Of a stretch of DNA of 64,000 bases, positions 1 through 10,094 are shown in pieces. This DNA comes from Phytophthora sp. 'mugwort'. Lineage: Eukaryota; Oomycota; Peronosporomycetes; Peronosporales; Peronosporaceae. Position numbers and translations under genes: made by a program. The DNA lies in NCBI GenBank assembly GCA_033558025.1, contig JAUCEF010000013.1:4271001-4335000 (forward strand), written 5' to 3'. Each line of letters begins with the position of its first letter. The first letter of the stretch is position 1. The notes beneath the pieces are model-generated. The model ran no database searches and had not been told where the DNA came from. It saw only the letters and a list, made by a program, of their open reading frames with translations.

Positions 1-429
1 CAAACCCTGTCAAGCTACATAATTCTTTTGTTTTAGTCGCAACCCTTCAGACATTTCAGCCTTAATAATAACCTATTTGACATACCGACTATAAACTCAT
101 ACTATACTGCATTCCGATTAATATATTCAAGGATAGAGGTCGTTTTTTTTCTCGCGCAAATCGGAGTCGAAAATAGCTTTACCGGCTGGAAAGGCAACAT
201 TTCAACTCCAGCTGTCGACACCGCGGATGGCGTTGAGCAAGTCGTGCCAAGCTAAGAAAGCTCGCAGTGGGGACCATGAGGCGGCCCAGGCAATCACATT
301 CGTGAAGGCTGCTCGTGGATAGAGCTCTTACTGTAGAAGAAAATTGGATATTCTCGCTCGGGTGCGGATTTCTGAAAAGTGCAAAAGAGATTTTTTGCAT
401 GTACAGACAAAATTAAGATTTCGTTCGAG
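1..429. other. No gene recognised; left edge of a decayed transposon
   Basis: AT-rich stretch with no convincing reading frame. It lies directly upstream of the Tc1/mariner-like transposase remnant and probably holds the more decayed middle of that element, but no motif can be read. Confidence 0.3.
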
Positions 430-832
430 TGCAAAATAATTGAGATTCGATGTGAGTGCATTTATTCAGAAAAATATTATTCCTGTTATCGTCAGCAAAG
501 CAAGAGCTAAGGGCCATGACATGGTGTTTACATCGCCATATTATTCTTATCTACAGCCTATAGATCTTGTATGGGCGATAGTAAAGGGTGAAGTCGGCCG
601 TCAATTTTTTACAAACACCAAATTTGCAGACATTCGACCACGACTTGAACGAGCTTTCGGGTAACCTACAGTCTTCAACAGTAAAAGGATGCATCGACGC
701 AGCAAACAAGCAACCGGTACAATGAAGTAGCATCTCGAAACCATGAATGCACGCAAGGAATCGTCCTCCGAAGAGGAGGAAGAGGAGGAAGAAGTGGAGG
801 AGGGTGGCTCTATTAAAACCACATTTTGCTAA
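430..832 (+). pseudogene. Tc1/mariner-like transposase, C-terminal remnant
   Basis: The frame from 440 to 664 reads like the end of a DDE transposase: a segment SPYYSYLQPIDLVWAIVKGE corresponds to the conserved PPxxSxLxPIExxWxxxKxxV block around the third catalytic acid, which is Asp here instead of the usual Glu. The frame stops at 662-664. A +1 frame then continues the family-like tail (SSTVKGCIDAANKQ) and runs into a glutamate-rich stretch at 760-800. The N-terminal two thirds, with the first two catalytic Asp residues, are missing. I read this as a dead, truncated and frameshifted copy. A similar remnant lies at 38340-39450. Confidence 0.65.
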
Positions 833-1754
833 TATATACCGCATTTGATTGGCTAAAGATTTGAAAATGTGTCAGAAAACTGTTTTCATGTTCTTTATAA
901 GGTGTGGCATACCCTTTGATAGGAGCTGAGTCAGCAGCGAGTTTCTGAAGAAAAACAACGCTCGTTAGAATATTGTTACACCTACCATTCAAACTAGTTC
1001 GACGCGGCGGTTCTGGGTATACAATTTTTAGGTAGGGTTAAAACGAGTCCTCGCTCATGTCGACCTCAGCGAAATGGGTGGGACCTAACAGAAAAGCAGC
1101 GCTCGCAAAGTGGGTGTCACTCGGCTAGACTCAAACATCAACGCCAGCAACCTGTCGGTTTGTCTGTCTGTTAGACTGTCGGCATTTTATTTTTGAGTCA
1201 GGCTTTCTAACCCACTCCATTGAACGACAAACTGCCGAGTGGAGCGAAGGTACTTACTACGGAGCGAGCTTCTGAACGGGCACCACTGGAACTTACACAC
1301 AGCGGCGGCTCATCGATAGGGTGACGGAACTTTGCGAGAGGAAGTGTGCAGCAGACAATATACAAACGTGCCTCCTGATGTGAGATCGTGAGATCTCGGT
1401 CAACGGCAGTTCAAAAGTCCCCTTGTCTAAGAGGACTACTGAGTAAATATAGATCTAAGACCGAATATAAATATAAGTGATTTAGCTTGGCTTGCATTAC
1501 GAACTATAAGTATCTATAGTGAACCTTGAGAGCCGCCAATTTGGTGGCAAGAGCAACGTCCTCATAATTTGTCAGTGGTGTGGACAACACCACTGACATC
1601 TCAACAAGACGCGGTTACTCTTCATGTACCTAACGCCGTTACAGTCAACAAGACGAGCAAAAAAAAAAGCGACTATCGATTCTGCCGCGTTGATTGGTCG
1701 CTTCAAATTGCAGAATTCCAAAACGGATTACCCTAAGTACAGTTTTTATCAGCG
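833..1754. other. Upstream region of the BRCT gene; no gene seen
   Basis: No supported gene. Around 1160-1265 there is a short stretch resembling the modules at 6108-7430 (TGTCTGTCTG followed by CCGAGTGGAGCGAAGG). The last few hundred bases should contain the promoter of the gene starting at 1755, including an A10 run near 1660, but I cannot place an initiator with confidence. Confidence 0.3.
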
Positions 1755-3720
1755 ATGAGTGGAATCGTCATGGCTGGCGAGGGCGCGTGCATTTTCGACG
1801 GGGGGTCGTCTGGGCAGGAGACCCCCGTAGGGTTCCGAGATTCGCCCGGTCAATGGTACACCGCCAACCACCGCAGGCGCTCCGCTTTGTCGCAGCTGGA
1901 GGGAGAACCAACCCAACGCGATAGCCAGGCGACGGAAGTGGCGACGCAGCCCGCGGACGGTCTAGCGCCACTGTTTGTCGCTGCTTCTCCCTCTCAAGGG
2001 GAGAACGATGATCAGGACGAGGTGGACGAGGAGGAGACGCAGATCCGCATGACGAATTCTGAGGAGCAAGACGGTAGGCGACCCAACCTACGATATTCTA
2101 ATTAACGGTGTTAACGGAAGGTGACTAGCGGGTGGTGGATTTTGAATGGTTGTAGGAGCGACCAAGCCGGACCAGGTTATATTTGAAGAAGCAGTGCATA
2201 TTTCGAGAGCGTCGACAGCAAGCGGAAGAGGTGGATTTCTTGCTGGAATAGAGAACAGTGACGATGATGCCGACTCTGACATGTCGGACGACATGTTGGG
2301 ACAAGATGGCTCTTACGCTGGACTCTCCTCCATCGCTGCTTCTTTCCAGCGGGAAGAAGAAGAAGAAAAATCAGTAATGGAGAAGAGAATTTTCAAGCCT
2401 CGCACCTCATTTCGAGCATCTCCAGCTCTATCAATATGCAATGATTCGGACAGCAGTGGCGGCGAGACTGAGATTGAAGGTGAACCGAAGGAGGAATCGC
2501 CTTCAAAATCCCAGACAGCACAAAAGAAGGGGCAGCTATCATCTAATGACAGCTTGACACTCTGTCCTGCCAAAAGGAGTGTATCCTACTCGAAGTCGAC
2601 TGTGAAAGAGGATTCTCCTCCACGAAACGTGACGTGTTCGCTATCGACGCCAGAAAAAAAAGAAAGCTCAGTCTCATCACGCCATAGCTCGAAGCGTGAA
2701 CAAGGTGGGTCCCCTGAAGGCAGCTACGGGAATGCAAAACGATCTCGGCTTGGTGACGCCAGAAGTTCTTTGTATCTTCCTCACAGCCTGGACCAGACAA
2801 TTTCGTCAAAGAAACAGAATGCTTTGGAGAAAAGTGACGAGAACATTCCACATGATCATCCAACAGATAAAGTATCTAATGACATCCAAGGAGACAAGGG
2901 TAACCTGTCTGCTGAAGTCGTGTTTGCTGAAGAAAGTTCGTCTACCTCCCCGCGTTTGGCACCGCGATCCCAACGTAATGCGCCCGCCTCGATTCGTGGC
3001 AAGAAGCGCGCAGCAAGCAGTCGATCGGTTACAGATAGCGAGTCGGTAGGGTCACAAGCGGAGGCTGGATCTATCCGCGTCGTTCTCACGGGGCTGGAGC
3101 CCACCACTGCAATTCGCATGAAGATTAAGGCGATTGCCGGCGCTGTGTACGAGAGCAACGTCGTCAAGGCCACGCATGTGATCGCTCCTGAGCACCAGTT
3201 GAAGCGTACGGTGAAACTGCTGTGTGGGATTTCGTGCTGCACGCATATTCTGGGCGAACGCTGGCTAGACGAGTCGGCGCGGGCTGGCGTGGCGGTTGAT
3301 GAGCAAGCGAAATGCCTTCGCGACAAGGAGGCGGAAGACAAGTGGCAGTTTGATCTGAGAAGCACCATGTATGACGTGCCCTCGACGCAGCGCCAGCGCC
3401 TGCTCGCCGGCTACAGTGTGTTTATTACCAACCACAAGTCCGTGCTGCCGCCGGTGAAGGACTTAGTGAAGATCGTGGAGTGCGCGGGCGGCAAGGCATC
3501 TTCGAAAGGAAAGCCTGGGGGAAATGACTTAGTAATCACGAGTGAGGCGGCGTTGGCAGTGTCGACGGTGCGCAAGCAGCTTGTGAGCGCGAATCCGGAT
3601 CGGATCTATTCCTCTGAACTTATTCTCAGCAGTATTCTGCAGCAGCGCATCGAGCTAGGCAAGCATCGCCTGGAACTCCGATTTTTTGGCATGACGTGGG
3701 CCACCAAGTGCCAAAAATAA
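1755..3720 (+). CDS. MDC1-like DNA-damage mediator: SQ/TQ cluster plus tandem BRCT
   Basis: Two exons (1755-2073 and 2156-3720) give about 627 residues. Exon 1 is acidic and holds six SQ or TQ sites in about 60 residues (SQLEG, PTQRD, DSQAT, ATQPA, PSQGE, ETQIR), the hallmark of an ATM/ATR-phosphorylated SQ/TQ cluster domain. The middle is low-complexity, Ser/Glu/Lys-rich and probably disordered. The last 215 residues form two BRCT repeats. BRCT1 carries VVLTG and LKRTVKLLCGI, matching the Thr-Gly and Arg-x-x-Lys pocket that in MDC1 binds phospho-H2A.X, and the BRCT Trp in ERWLDES. BRCT2 starts near GYSVFIT and ends at SSELILSSILQQR. Likely role: nuclear adaptor at DNA breaks reading a phosphorylated histone tail. 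The start at 1755 is the first ATG in frame; Met at 1785 is an alternative. A paralogue with the same BRCT pair lies at 33828-36611. Confidence 0.75.
2074..2155 (+). other. Intron of the BRCT gene (82 bp, GT-AG)
   Basis: GTAGGC at the 5' side and TTGTAG at the 3' side. Removing it joins a codon split after its first base (G at 2073 plus GA at 2156-2157 gives Gly) and links two open frames without a stop; unspliced, exon 1 stops at 2103-2105. CTAAC/CTGAC-like branch sequences lie at 2100-2125. Size is normal for oomycete introns. Confidence 0.65.
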
Positions 3721-3875
3721 CTTAAGATCCGACCGAAAATGCAGTGCATTTGTGTGGGTGGTGCTAGGTTTGACGCGTTTATTACGTTGATGAGTTGGTG
3801 TTGCTCATGCTTGCACTTCCACGAGGATAATAATAAATATTGGTACATGGTGCTGAGCTAGTGCTCGCTGCCTGC

Positions 3876-4385
3876 CTACTTGGCGGTCTGGCGGAGGCCG
3901 ATGAGGGCGCAACCCAGGAGAGAGACGACGCACATGGACAGCAAGTGCTGACGCGCCATGGTCTCTTCGATCCACTTGTCGAGGCTGCTGCTGCGTCGGC
4001 GCGTCAGACGACCGACTGTGACCTCGATCGGCACGTCGCAGTAGCACACAGGCGCGTCCTTGGGGCTGAACTCGCGCTCAAGCACGAGGTGCTGCCCACG
4101 CTGATCGGCGAACGACAGTGTCTTCTTGGGCGCGTCCGAGTAGCTGACCGTGATCATCTTGGTCGTGGACAGTTCATCTAGACGCGAGCCACGCGAAGCG
4201 CCGTTGCAAGTAAAGGCGCTCTCCTTACGCAGGCAGGAGCGCCGGTGCAGCGTACGCGGCGTCGGTGGTGGGTAGTTATGGTGGCGGCGAGTGCTGCCTG
4301 AGTACTTTTGCCCGATGGTCAAGGGCTGCTGCATCTTCAGCGAGCGCGTGCTGATGGCACTGGAACTCGTGCAAGACGAAGTCAT
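3876..4385 (-). CDS. Small predicted tail-anchored protein with PP1-docking-like FAD motif
   Basis: 169 residues, single exon. Residues 87-94 read KKTLSFAD, followed by QRGQHLVLEREF. This matches the pattern KKxVxFADxxGxxLxxxxxF of the RVxF docking segment in glycogen-targeting protein phosphatase 1 regulators, with Leu in the Val/Ile position. Residues 147-163 form one hydrophobic helix followed by only six residues, which is the geometry of a tail-anchored membrane protein. The N-terminal 60 residues are Ser/Arg/Pro-rich and probably disordered. No CBM21 domain is present, so this is not a classical PPP1R3 protein. The gene ends 156 bp from the stop of the convergent BRCT gene. I infer a membrane-tethered phosphatase-1 partner; the docking assignment is tentative. 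Confidence 0.6.
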   Translation of the reverse strand: MTSSCTSSSAISTRSLKMQQPLTIGQKYSGSTRRHHNYPPPTPRTLHRRSCLRKESAFTCNGASRGSRLDELSTTKMITVSYSDAPKKTLSFADQRGQHLVLEREFSPKDAPVCYCDVPIEVTVGRLTRRRSSSLDKWIEETMARQHLLSMCVVSLLGCALIGLRQTAK

Positions 4386-4406
4386 CTGTGTTGGGTGGGG
4401 GAGACT

Positions 4407-4424
4407 TTTTCACAAATGAGGACA
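4407..4424 (-). promoter_or_regulatory. Candidate oomycete initiator element
   Basis: On the minus strand the sequence CCTCATTTGTGAAAAAG lies about 25-40 bases upstream of the ATG at 4385. Its TCATTTG core fits the oomycete Inr consensus (YTCATTY), whose usual position is close to the start codon. The rest of 4425-4729 shows no gene. Confidence 0.4.
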
Positions 4425-4729
4425 GGATTCGTGAAGCAGGAGGTGTGACGCCGCCCCGTGGCCGTTTTGTTTGTTGCTGAAAATCGAAGGATAGACGAGG
4501 CGCAGATCGAATGCTCATCGTGAAATAAGACCCCAGTCAACAAAATGGGCGCTACAAATGGGTAGACGAATGTACACAATTGGTGTTCCCGCCCTCGCCG
4601 TCATACTCAGCAACGCGGAACGCCGCATAAGCTTAGGTCATGTGTTATGATTGCGCACCAGTGCATGTATGAAATGCACGAAGCGCTGTACCAAAACGGT
4701 GTACTAAAACGCATTTTCCTCCTGCCCGC

Positions 4730-5959
4730 TTGTCTTACGAGTGCGACAGAAGGCTAAGGCTCCTTATGGCAGTGCGCTACGAGTTGTACAACTATCCCAG
4801 CAGAGACAGAGACTTGCTAATTGAGGTTGGACAAGTGGCTCTCGTAGCGCTTCCACTAGAGGTAGGATGTTTTGAGAAGGTAAGCGTGTGGCGTCGACCC
4901 GACGTTTTGTAAGGTACGGTGCTACCCATTTGTGTGGTGCACACCCGTGTCGGCGGTACACACGATAAGAGTCTGAAACGTAACTTTACGCGAGTTGAAG
5001 TAGACCATCCTCTTGGTTGTTGTAGTGAAGACATATCACAAACTGGAGTGTGCCAGAGTAATGGCACATTCGGGAATTTGGCTGCGTGGTTACTCCCAGC
5101 TGTGGATCATCGAGAGCTGGAACGAGGTCCTACTTGGCTAACGCTTGGACGTGCTTCTCGACTAGTACACGTGCGATATGCGGAACCAGCGATGTTATCA
5201 CGCCTCCATAGCTCCAACACGATGTCAGTAGACGAGATGTTAGACGAGAAATTTGGAACTTCCTGCACAAAATTGACTTTATCTATAGTTAAGCACCCCG
5301 AGCCAGGAATTTGGTGTTCCGTATTACGCTCAAAGAGTGAAAGAGAACGACTACATGTACTTTATGTAGTCGTCTGGGACCGTATTTTCATCCCTGTTGA
5401 GCATGTACAGTATTCCAAGAGTAGGGATTCACATAGAGGGGATCATATCTCATTCGTATACCCAGTTTTATCTTGATAGTGCTATACCCGATAGCATACG
5501 GTACACAATATAGTAGTGTATCCGTTAAATTTTTGTTTTGAAAACTAACCGTGAAAATAGTGCAGCGTCGAAAACCTCGAGACTGATGTCGCGGGGTACA
5601 GTTGCACTGTAGACTCCGATACACTGTACCCCGTCACCAAGCAGCTGATGAGCTGATGATACCTGTATGATACGATGATACCTGTATGATACAGGTATCA
5701 TCAGCTTATCGGTTGCTTGGTGACGGGGCACTTACCCCTCCAGTTGCATCAAAATTGGGCATTTGTTGGGCGCGCAGCATCTGGATGGATAAAGTTGTTT
5801 TTCCTACAGATATTACTGCAGGATTGTGGAAGACCCAACGGAGATCGCATATTAGCCTATCACATCACTCCAATTGAACACTTTCAGCGAATCAAACTAT
5901 TAGGGCTAGACGTACCGTTCCGAGATGTTCCGGCAAATATTTGTCAGAACCAGCGATAA
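4730..5959 (+). pseudogene. Unidentified coding frame, interrupted
   Basis: Three long open stretches lie in the same frame: 4730-4912, 4919-5476 (185 residues) and 5717-5959. They are broken by one stop at 4910-4912 and by a 240-bp insert-like segment (5477-5716) full of palindromes. The composition (for example YVVVWDRIFIPVEHVQ and FLQILLQDCGRP) is that of a folded protein, not of random sequence, but I do not recognise the family. A strong donor-like AAG/GTAAGC at 4878-4884 means the first break could instead be an intron, though I find no clear acceptor. It may be a decaying host gene or the protein of an unknown mobile element. Confidence 0.35.
5593..5728. repeat. Nested palindromes inside the broken frame
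   Basis: Three inverted repeats overlap: GGGGTACAGT near 5593 against ACTGTACCCC near 5622; a 15-nt perfect pair at 5629-5643 and 5714-5728; and an inner hairpin with 14-nt arms at 5674-5687 and 5689-5702 around one base. The 19-base direct repeat GATGATACCTGTATGATAC occurs twice in a row at 5655-5692. Confidence 0.7.
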
Positions 5960-6107
5960 AATATGAATGTGCCGATACAAATATCAAGTCTAACGAATAG
6001 TTCTGGCATATACAGACGAAGAGACGCCTGATATATCCAAATTCAAGAGGGTCCTTGCTTAATGAAGGAGGAAACTAACAAATAGAAATGTTTTTCTTTA
6101 TTACTTT

Positions 6108-7430
6108 AATATTAAGTATAAATCTACCCCCATCAATCAGACTTTCCCGTCCGTCTGTCCGTCAGTCCGTTAGAGCCGTAACGTTTTATTCATATTGGTC
6201 AAAATTTGCCGCCTCGCTGCGCTCGGCGGCCTTCCGATTGGCTGAAACTGCATTTTGTTACCGAGCGAAGCGAAGGCGACCTCGCCAACGTGTATAGCAG
6301 GACCGGAGGGCCCGCCCTTCTTACCGAGGGCGGGGGCGTATGTAGCTCATTTACTATCCTACCACGACGAGTAGTGCAGCGAGCCTCTGCGAGCGCAGCG
6401 GAGACGCTACTACCAGAGCGTAGCGTAGGTAGCTTTTCTTTGTAGTGAAGAGAGCTCCTGAGCGAGCGAAACGGGCTCCATTCAAACTTTCATTACCGCC
6501 CGCAAAGCGGGCTGAGCTCGGCTAGTCTTAAATTAAATCAATTCTAGTAACCCGTCTCTCTGTCCGTCCGTCGGAATCCTGCCTGGCCGCTTGCACCTTC
6601 CTTTCGGCATGGTTGTCTTTGGGTTTAGTACCGCTACCAACCCATAGAATCGAATCCCACTATCCTTCCGATTCGAAAAACTATGCCCGAAATTTCAAAA
6701 ATAGCCTGCGTGACAGATAAAACCCATTCTCATTGGCCAAAATCCGTGTAATTTTTTCATTGCTGCCGAGCGCAGCGAAGGCGGCCACCATTGGCTCAAA
6801 CTGTTTATTGCTGCGGAACGGAGCGAAGGCGGCCTCCCATTGGCTACAATTAAGATGTGTGGTTACACCAAAGCGTACTTCGCTGCCGAGCGAAGCGAAG
6901 ACGGCCACCTTACGCGATATGAGTGGTGCAGCGAGCTGGAAAAGCGAGCGGAACGGAGTGGGACCAAAGTAAGAGTCTGTCGCGAGCTGGCATAGCGAGC
7001 GGAACGCGATAGTAGTAGTGGAGCGAGCTGGAACAGCGAGCGGAACGGGTTGTAACCCACCAAACACGTACCGCCCGCAAAGCGGACGCCGAGCATCTAG
7101 TCCTAAACCTCAACGCTAACGTCGCTCCGTCCGTCCGTCCGTCTCTTTTGCCATAACGTGATATCTAGCCCAATCTTATTGGCTACCGAGCTCAGAAAGG
7201 CGGACCGCCGTTAGCTAAGACAACATTCCGCTGAAGGTGGCCATTGGTGGAAATATAAATAACGATTGGTTTTAACTTAATGTATATTTTTAGCTTGCGT
7301 CCTTTCGTTCCTGAAAATACCTGCAGGGTGTGCGAGGCGCGGTCTTAACGGGCCGGGACTGCTGCGCATATGCAGGTCCACCTACTGGGACCAAACTAAA
7401 CCCACCGCCGCGTAGCGGCGGCGCTCGGCA
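6108..7430. repeat. GC-rich modular repeat region, unknown family
   Basis: Three diverged modules start near 6108, 6518 and 7093. Each opens with CTAGTC-like sequence and a run of GTCCGTCC and continues with repeated GCCGAGCGNAGCGAAGGCGGCC blocks, each followed by ATTGGCT(A/C)AA (a CCAAT box on the other strand). Modules close with CCGCCCGCAAAGCGG-like hairpins (about 6485-6500, 7070-7085, 7395-7420). At 6930-7050 the phrase GCGAGCTGGAACAGCGAGCGGAACG recurs three times with small changes (each quoted in part: GAGCTGG and GCGAGCGGAACG). No protein is encoded. Confidence 0.55.
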
Positions 7431-7439
7431 GTATAAATT

Positions 7440-8640
7440 TAAGGGTGTCGACTTTCAGCCAACTCCATCTCAGGCTCTAGTCTGTATGTGATATTCGGAC
7501 AACTAGGCCTTTTCCTAGATTAGGAAGAAGTTGGAGGACGTTGCACGTAACCACTTTGTAGGTCACACCGTTCGAAGAGCAGATCGAGAAGCATGAGCTT
7601 ACCGCGTTCGTGGCTGTAAACACCATGAAGGCGCGCATCCCCAGCGATTGCCGAGTTTAAGCGGATTATGGAGGAAGATAATGTTACCATGAGGCTAGTA
7701 TTCTCCAGGACAACTCCGGCGAGCGGTTGGCGGCGACTATGGATCGCTTTGGCTACTATCTTGCCACCAATCGTATTTTAGAAATGTTAAGTTGTGGTTG
7801 TTTCGATGAATACCTGACTTGCGTGTCCCTACTGAGTTAATTTTGCTAAATCGAAGCAAGACATTAAACAGGCACTACTTAAAAAGAGAGAAGGTGGCTT
7901 GATTATTAGGGCTCCTCCTTGTTCTAAAAAGGACTTACAGGCCCTTGTTCGTTATGTGTACATCACAGCTCGCGTACAAGCTGACTACCAAGAGGCGCGT
8001 TCGCATGTCTAATGTGGCACTTCTTCGGGCGCTCCTCGGAATTAGGCTACATACAAAAGCAACACGTGTCAGTGTCAGCGAGGGGGCACATCCTACATTC
8101 GGCTGCTGCGGGTCAAGATATCAGAAGAGCAGGGACTCACTTTGACCCCAGACAAGAAGGACTTCCTGGAGTGCCCTTTGACGCTCTCGCGGCCGCACTG
8201 GCCACGTAGGATGTATGATGTGCAGCGCTGCTTGACCAGTTCCCTAGCTTGCGTCTGGAGATGCTATCCCGATTAACAACGGTGCCCCGCTTCACACGGT
8301 GTTGGCAGCTGATCCGGCAACGCGTCAAGTTGCTGTAGTGCCGTCGACCATTCCCGGCGTTGCTTCGGAGTCGGTCCTGTTGCCTACGCTCGAGTCCAAG
8401 AATATCCGTACCGTTGCACCGCTGTGTACAAACATAAGCACACAAGAACCAGTAAAGAACAAACCGGGAGGCGGATACACCAGACGGGGTGAGGATGGGG
8501 AGCAGAGTTACGTGAACAGGATGCTCAAGCGCGTAACTGAACCTGCTGGAGCCACCGTTACCTTGACCTCACATTCTTTCCGCCGTGACTTCACCGATAT
8601 ATTCCGATAGAGCAGGTGATTTTCTTAAAATATCTCATTT
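7440..8640 (+). mobile_element. Crypton-type element, broken tyrosine recombinase
   Basis: Fragments in shifting frames match the order of an oomycete Crypton recombinase: GERLAATMDRFGYYLATNRI near 7712-7785; a segment around 7940-8205 with FGRSSELGYIQKQHVSVSA (the FGRASDL block with the first catalytic Arg) and ending in DALAAALAT; then the 103-residue frame 8299-8610 with YVNRMLKRV and LTSHSFRR, the HxxR catalytic box. The Tyr-containing C-terminus cannot be found after the stop at 8608-8610. At least three frameshifts and several stops make it inactive. A TATA-like CAGTATAAATTTAAGG near 7430-7446 may be its old promoter. Confidence 0.65.
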
Positions 8641-9129
8641 CACGTGGGAGAAAGCGCGCGAAAACGCGTTCATCAATTTGTCACCAATTTGTTTTTACTT
8701 ATCAAATGCTTGACCGAGTTTTGATTGCTGCGTGTTGGTACCTTATGTGTTAGTGCGGCGAACTATGACACGATAGCATATATATAACTAGGTACACGAA
8801 ACACGCTAGTTTGCACGATCACGCTAGTGTGGACAAACACGCGGATACATTTCAATGATTATTATTTATTGAAACATGGTTGTGGACCTGAAGTTGCTTC
8901 CATGTGCTAAAGAGTTGTCCGAAACGAAGTTGCTGTATCTCCACACCGGCGATTTTGCTTAGGCGGCCGCCCCACAGTCGAGTCATGCGATCTTCGTCGG
9001 TAGTGGCGTCTCGATAAGCTTGGAAGAATAATTAGACCAGAACTTCGCATGCGTATCCATGGAGGTGTTTGTAGTAACGTTACTTGAACATTTCGGATTT
9101 CATTTTAAATTGGTATGGAATTAACGATA
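8641..9129. other. No gene seen
   Basis: AT-rich at 8640-8880, with CACGCTAGT repeated at about 8802 and 8822. No readable coding sequence; probably decayed Crypton flank. Confidence 0.3.
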
Positions 9130-9558
9130 TAACAGTGTTTACTACCGACTGACGCATGACTGCTTCATGCTGCGGGCCATGCTTCGGATCGTGGCACATA
9201 ACTGCATGCCTTTAAAAGTCGAAAATGCACGCACACCAGTGCCGGCATTTGACATTCCCGTACTCCGGACATATAAGGATGTGGTCCGCAGCCTCACGAT
9301 ATGTGAATCCTCCCCGAATTCAAAGAATGCTCTGTCTGCTAGAGCGAACTGCGCAAAGCCTGGGTCAATAACTTTGGTGGGACGATTTCTCTGACTCGCA
9401 ATGCAAAGTGACGTCACAAAAACGCAAGGGTCGGCTAGCCACTCGCTCTTGCTAAGCTGCAGATACTTATAATCGACCGCACCCCGGCCGACTGAAGTAG
9501 CTGCGTGTAATCGCAAGATTTGTTTATTATCCAGAATATCCTGGCAAAGTTTCTCCAC
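9130..9558 (-). pseudogene. Ulp1 (C48)-like cysteine protease fragment, transposon-associated
   Basis: The minus-strand frame 9558-9142 carries LSKSEWLADPCVFVTSLCIA, resembling the LxxxWLxDxxI entry block of Ulp1/SENP proteases, then VIDPGFAQF. Near 9255 the meaningful frame shifts and reads KCRHWCACIFDF, resembling the catalytic His-Trp followed by a beta strand. The expected Asp follows within HDPKHGP. The catalytic Cys region is not visible before about 9130. Such domains ride on Mutator-like and other DNA transposons in oomycetes. Family assignment is by motif only. Confidence 0.45.
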
Positions 9559-9560
9559 CT

Positions 9561-10094
9561 GGAGGTCGCTGTCGTCTACTTCAATGCAGCCGATCCACTA
9601 CAATTATGGCCTGGCCGCCGAATTCGCTTTTTCATGTCAAGGTATATCAAATTGGCGGATAGCGATGGTCGTCCATTAACGCCAAATTTCGCGGAGTTTC
9701 ACTGCTACATATTCGTCTCGTAGGTTCAGTTTGTCGCTTTGAAGTATATCGACATCTTGCGTGCGTGAACTCATCGATACGGGGAGGGTGGGGGCTGGTA
9801 ATGTGTCGTCCGTGGTCGTGCCGGTTTGCATTTGGTTCGCATGTGTGGGTTTGCGTGAGTTGTGTGGAGTTGTTATGAATAGGTATGTAGGGATTTTCTG
9901 GACTAGATGTTTTCTGTAGCTCTGCTGGTTAAGTCTCTGTACACGATTCGGCAGATAGCAAGTCCCGCTGTGACCACACTTTTTGCGTCTTGTCACTATA
10001 CATACGGGATGCCTGATGGATTAGAGAACGCATGGTAGCAAAGGTAACAGAAAGAATAAGCTAGGAAGCTAGATCACAATAACGAATCAATCCC
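9561..10094. other. No supported gene; possible upstream part of the Ulp1-like frame
   Basis: A 106-residue minus-strand open frame (9996-9676) exists but shows only a Cys/His-poor, Ser/Thr-rich composition and no motif. The Copia element to the right should begin in this stretch, yet I cannot find its left LTR. Confidence 0.2.

Noticed and set aside
2543..3368. Long minus-strand frames (106 and 170 residues) across the first BRCT gene
   Set aside because: Shadow frames of the plus-strand gene; the plus frame carries the BRCT motifs.
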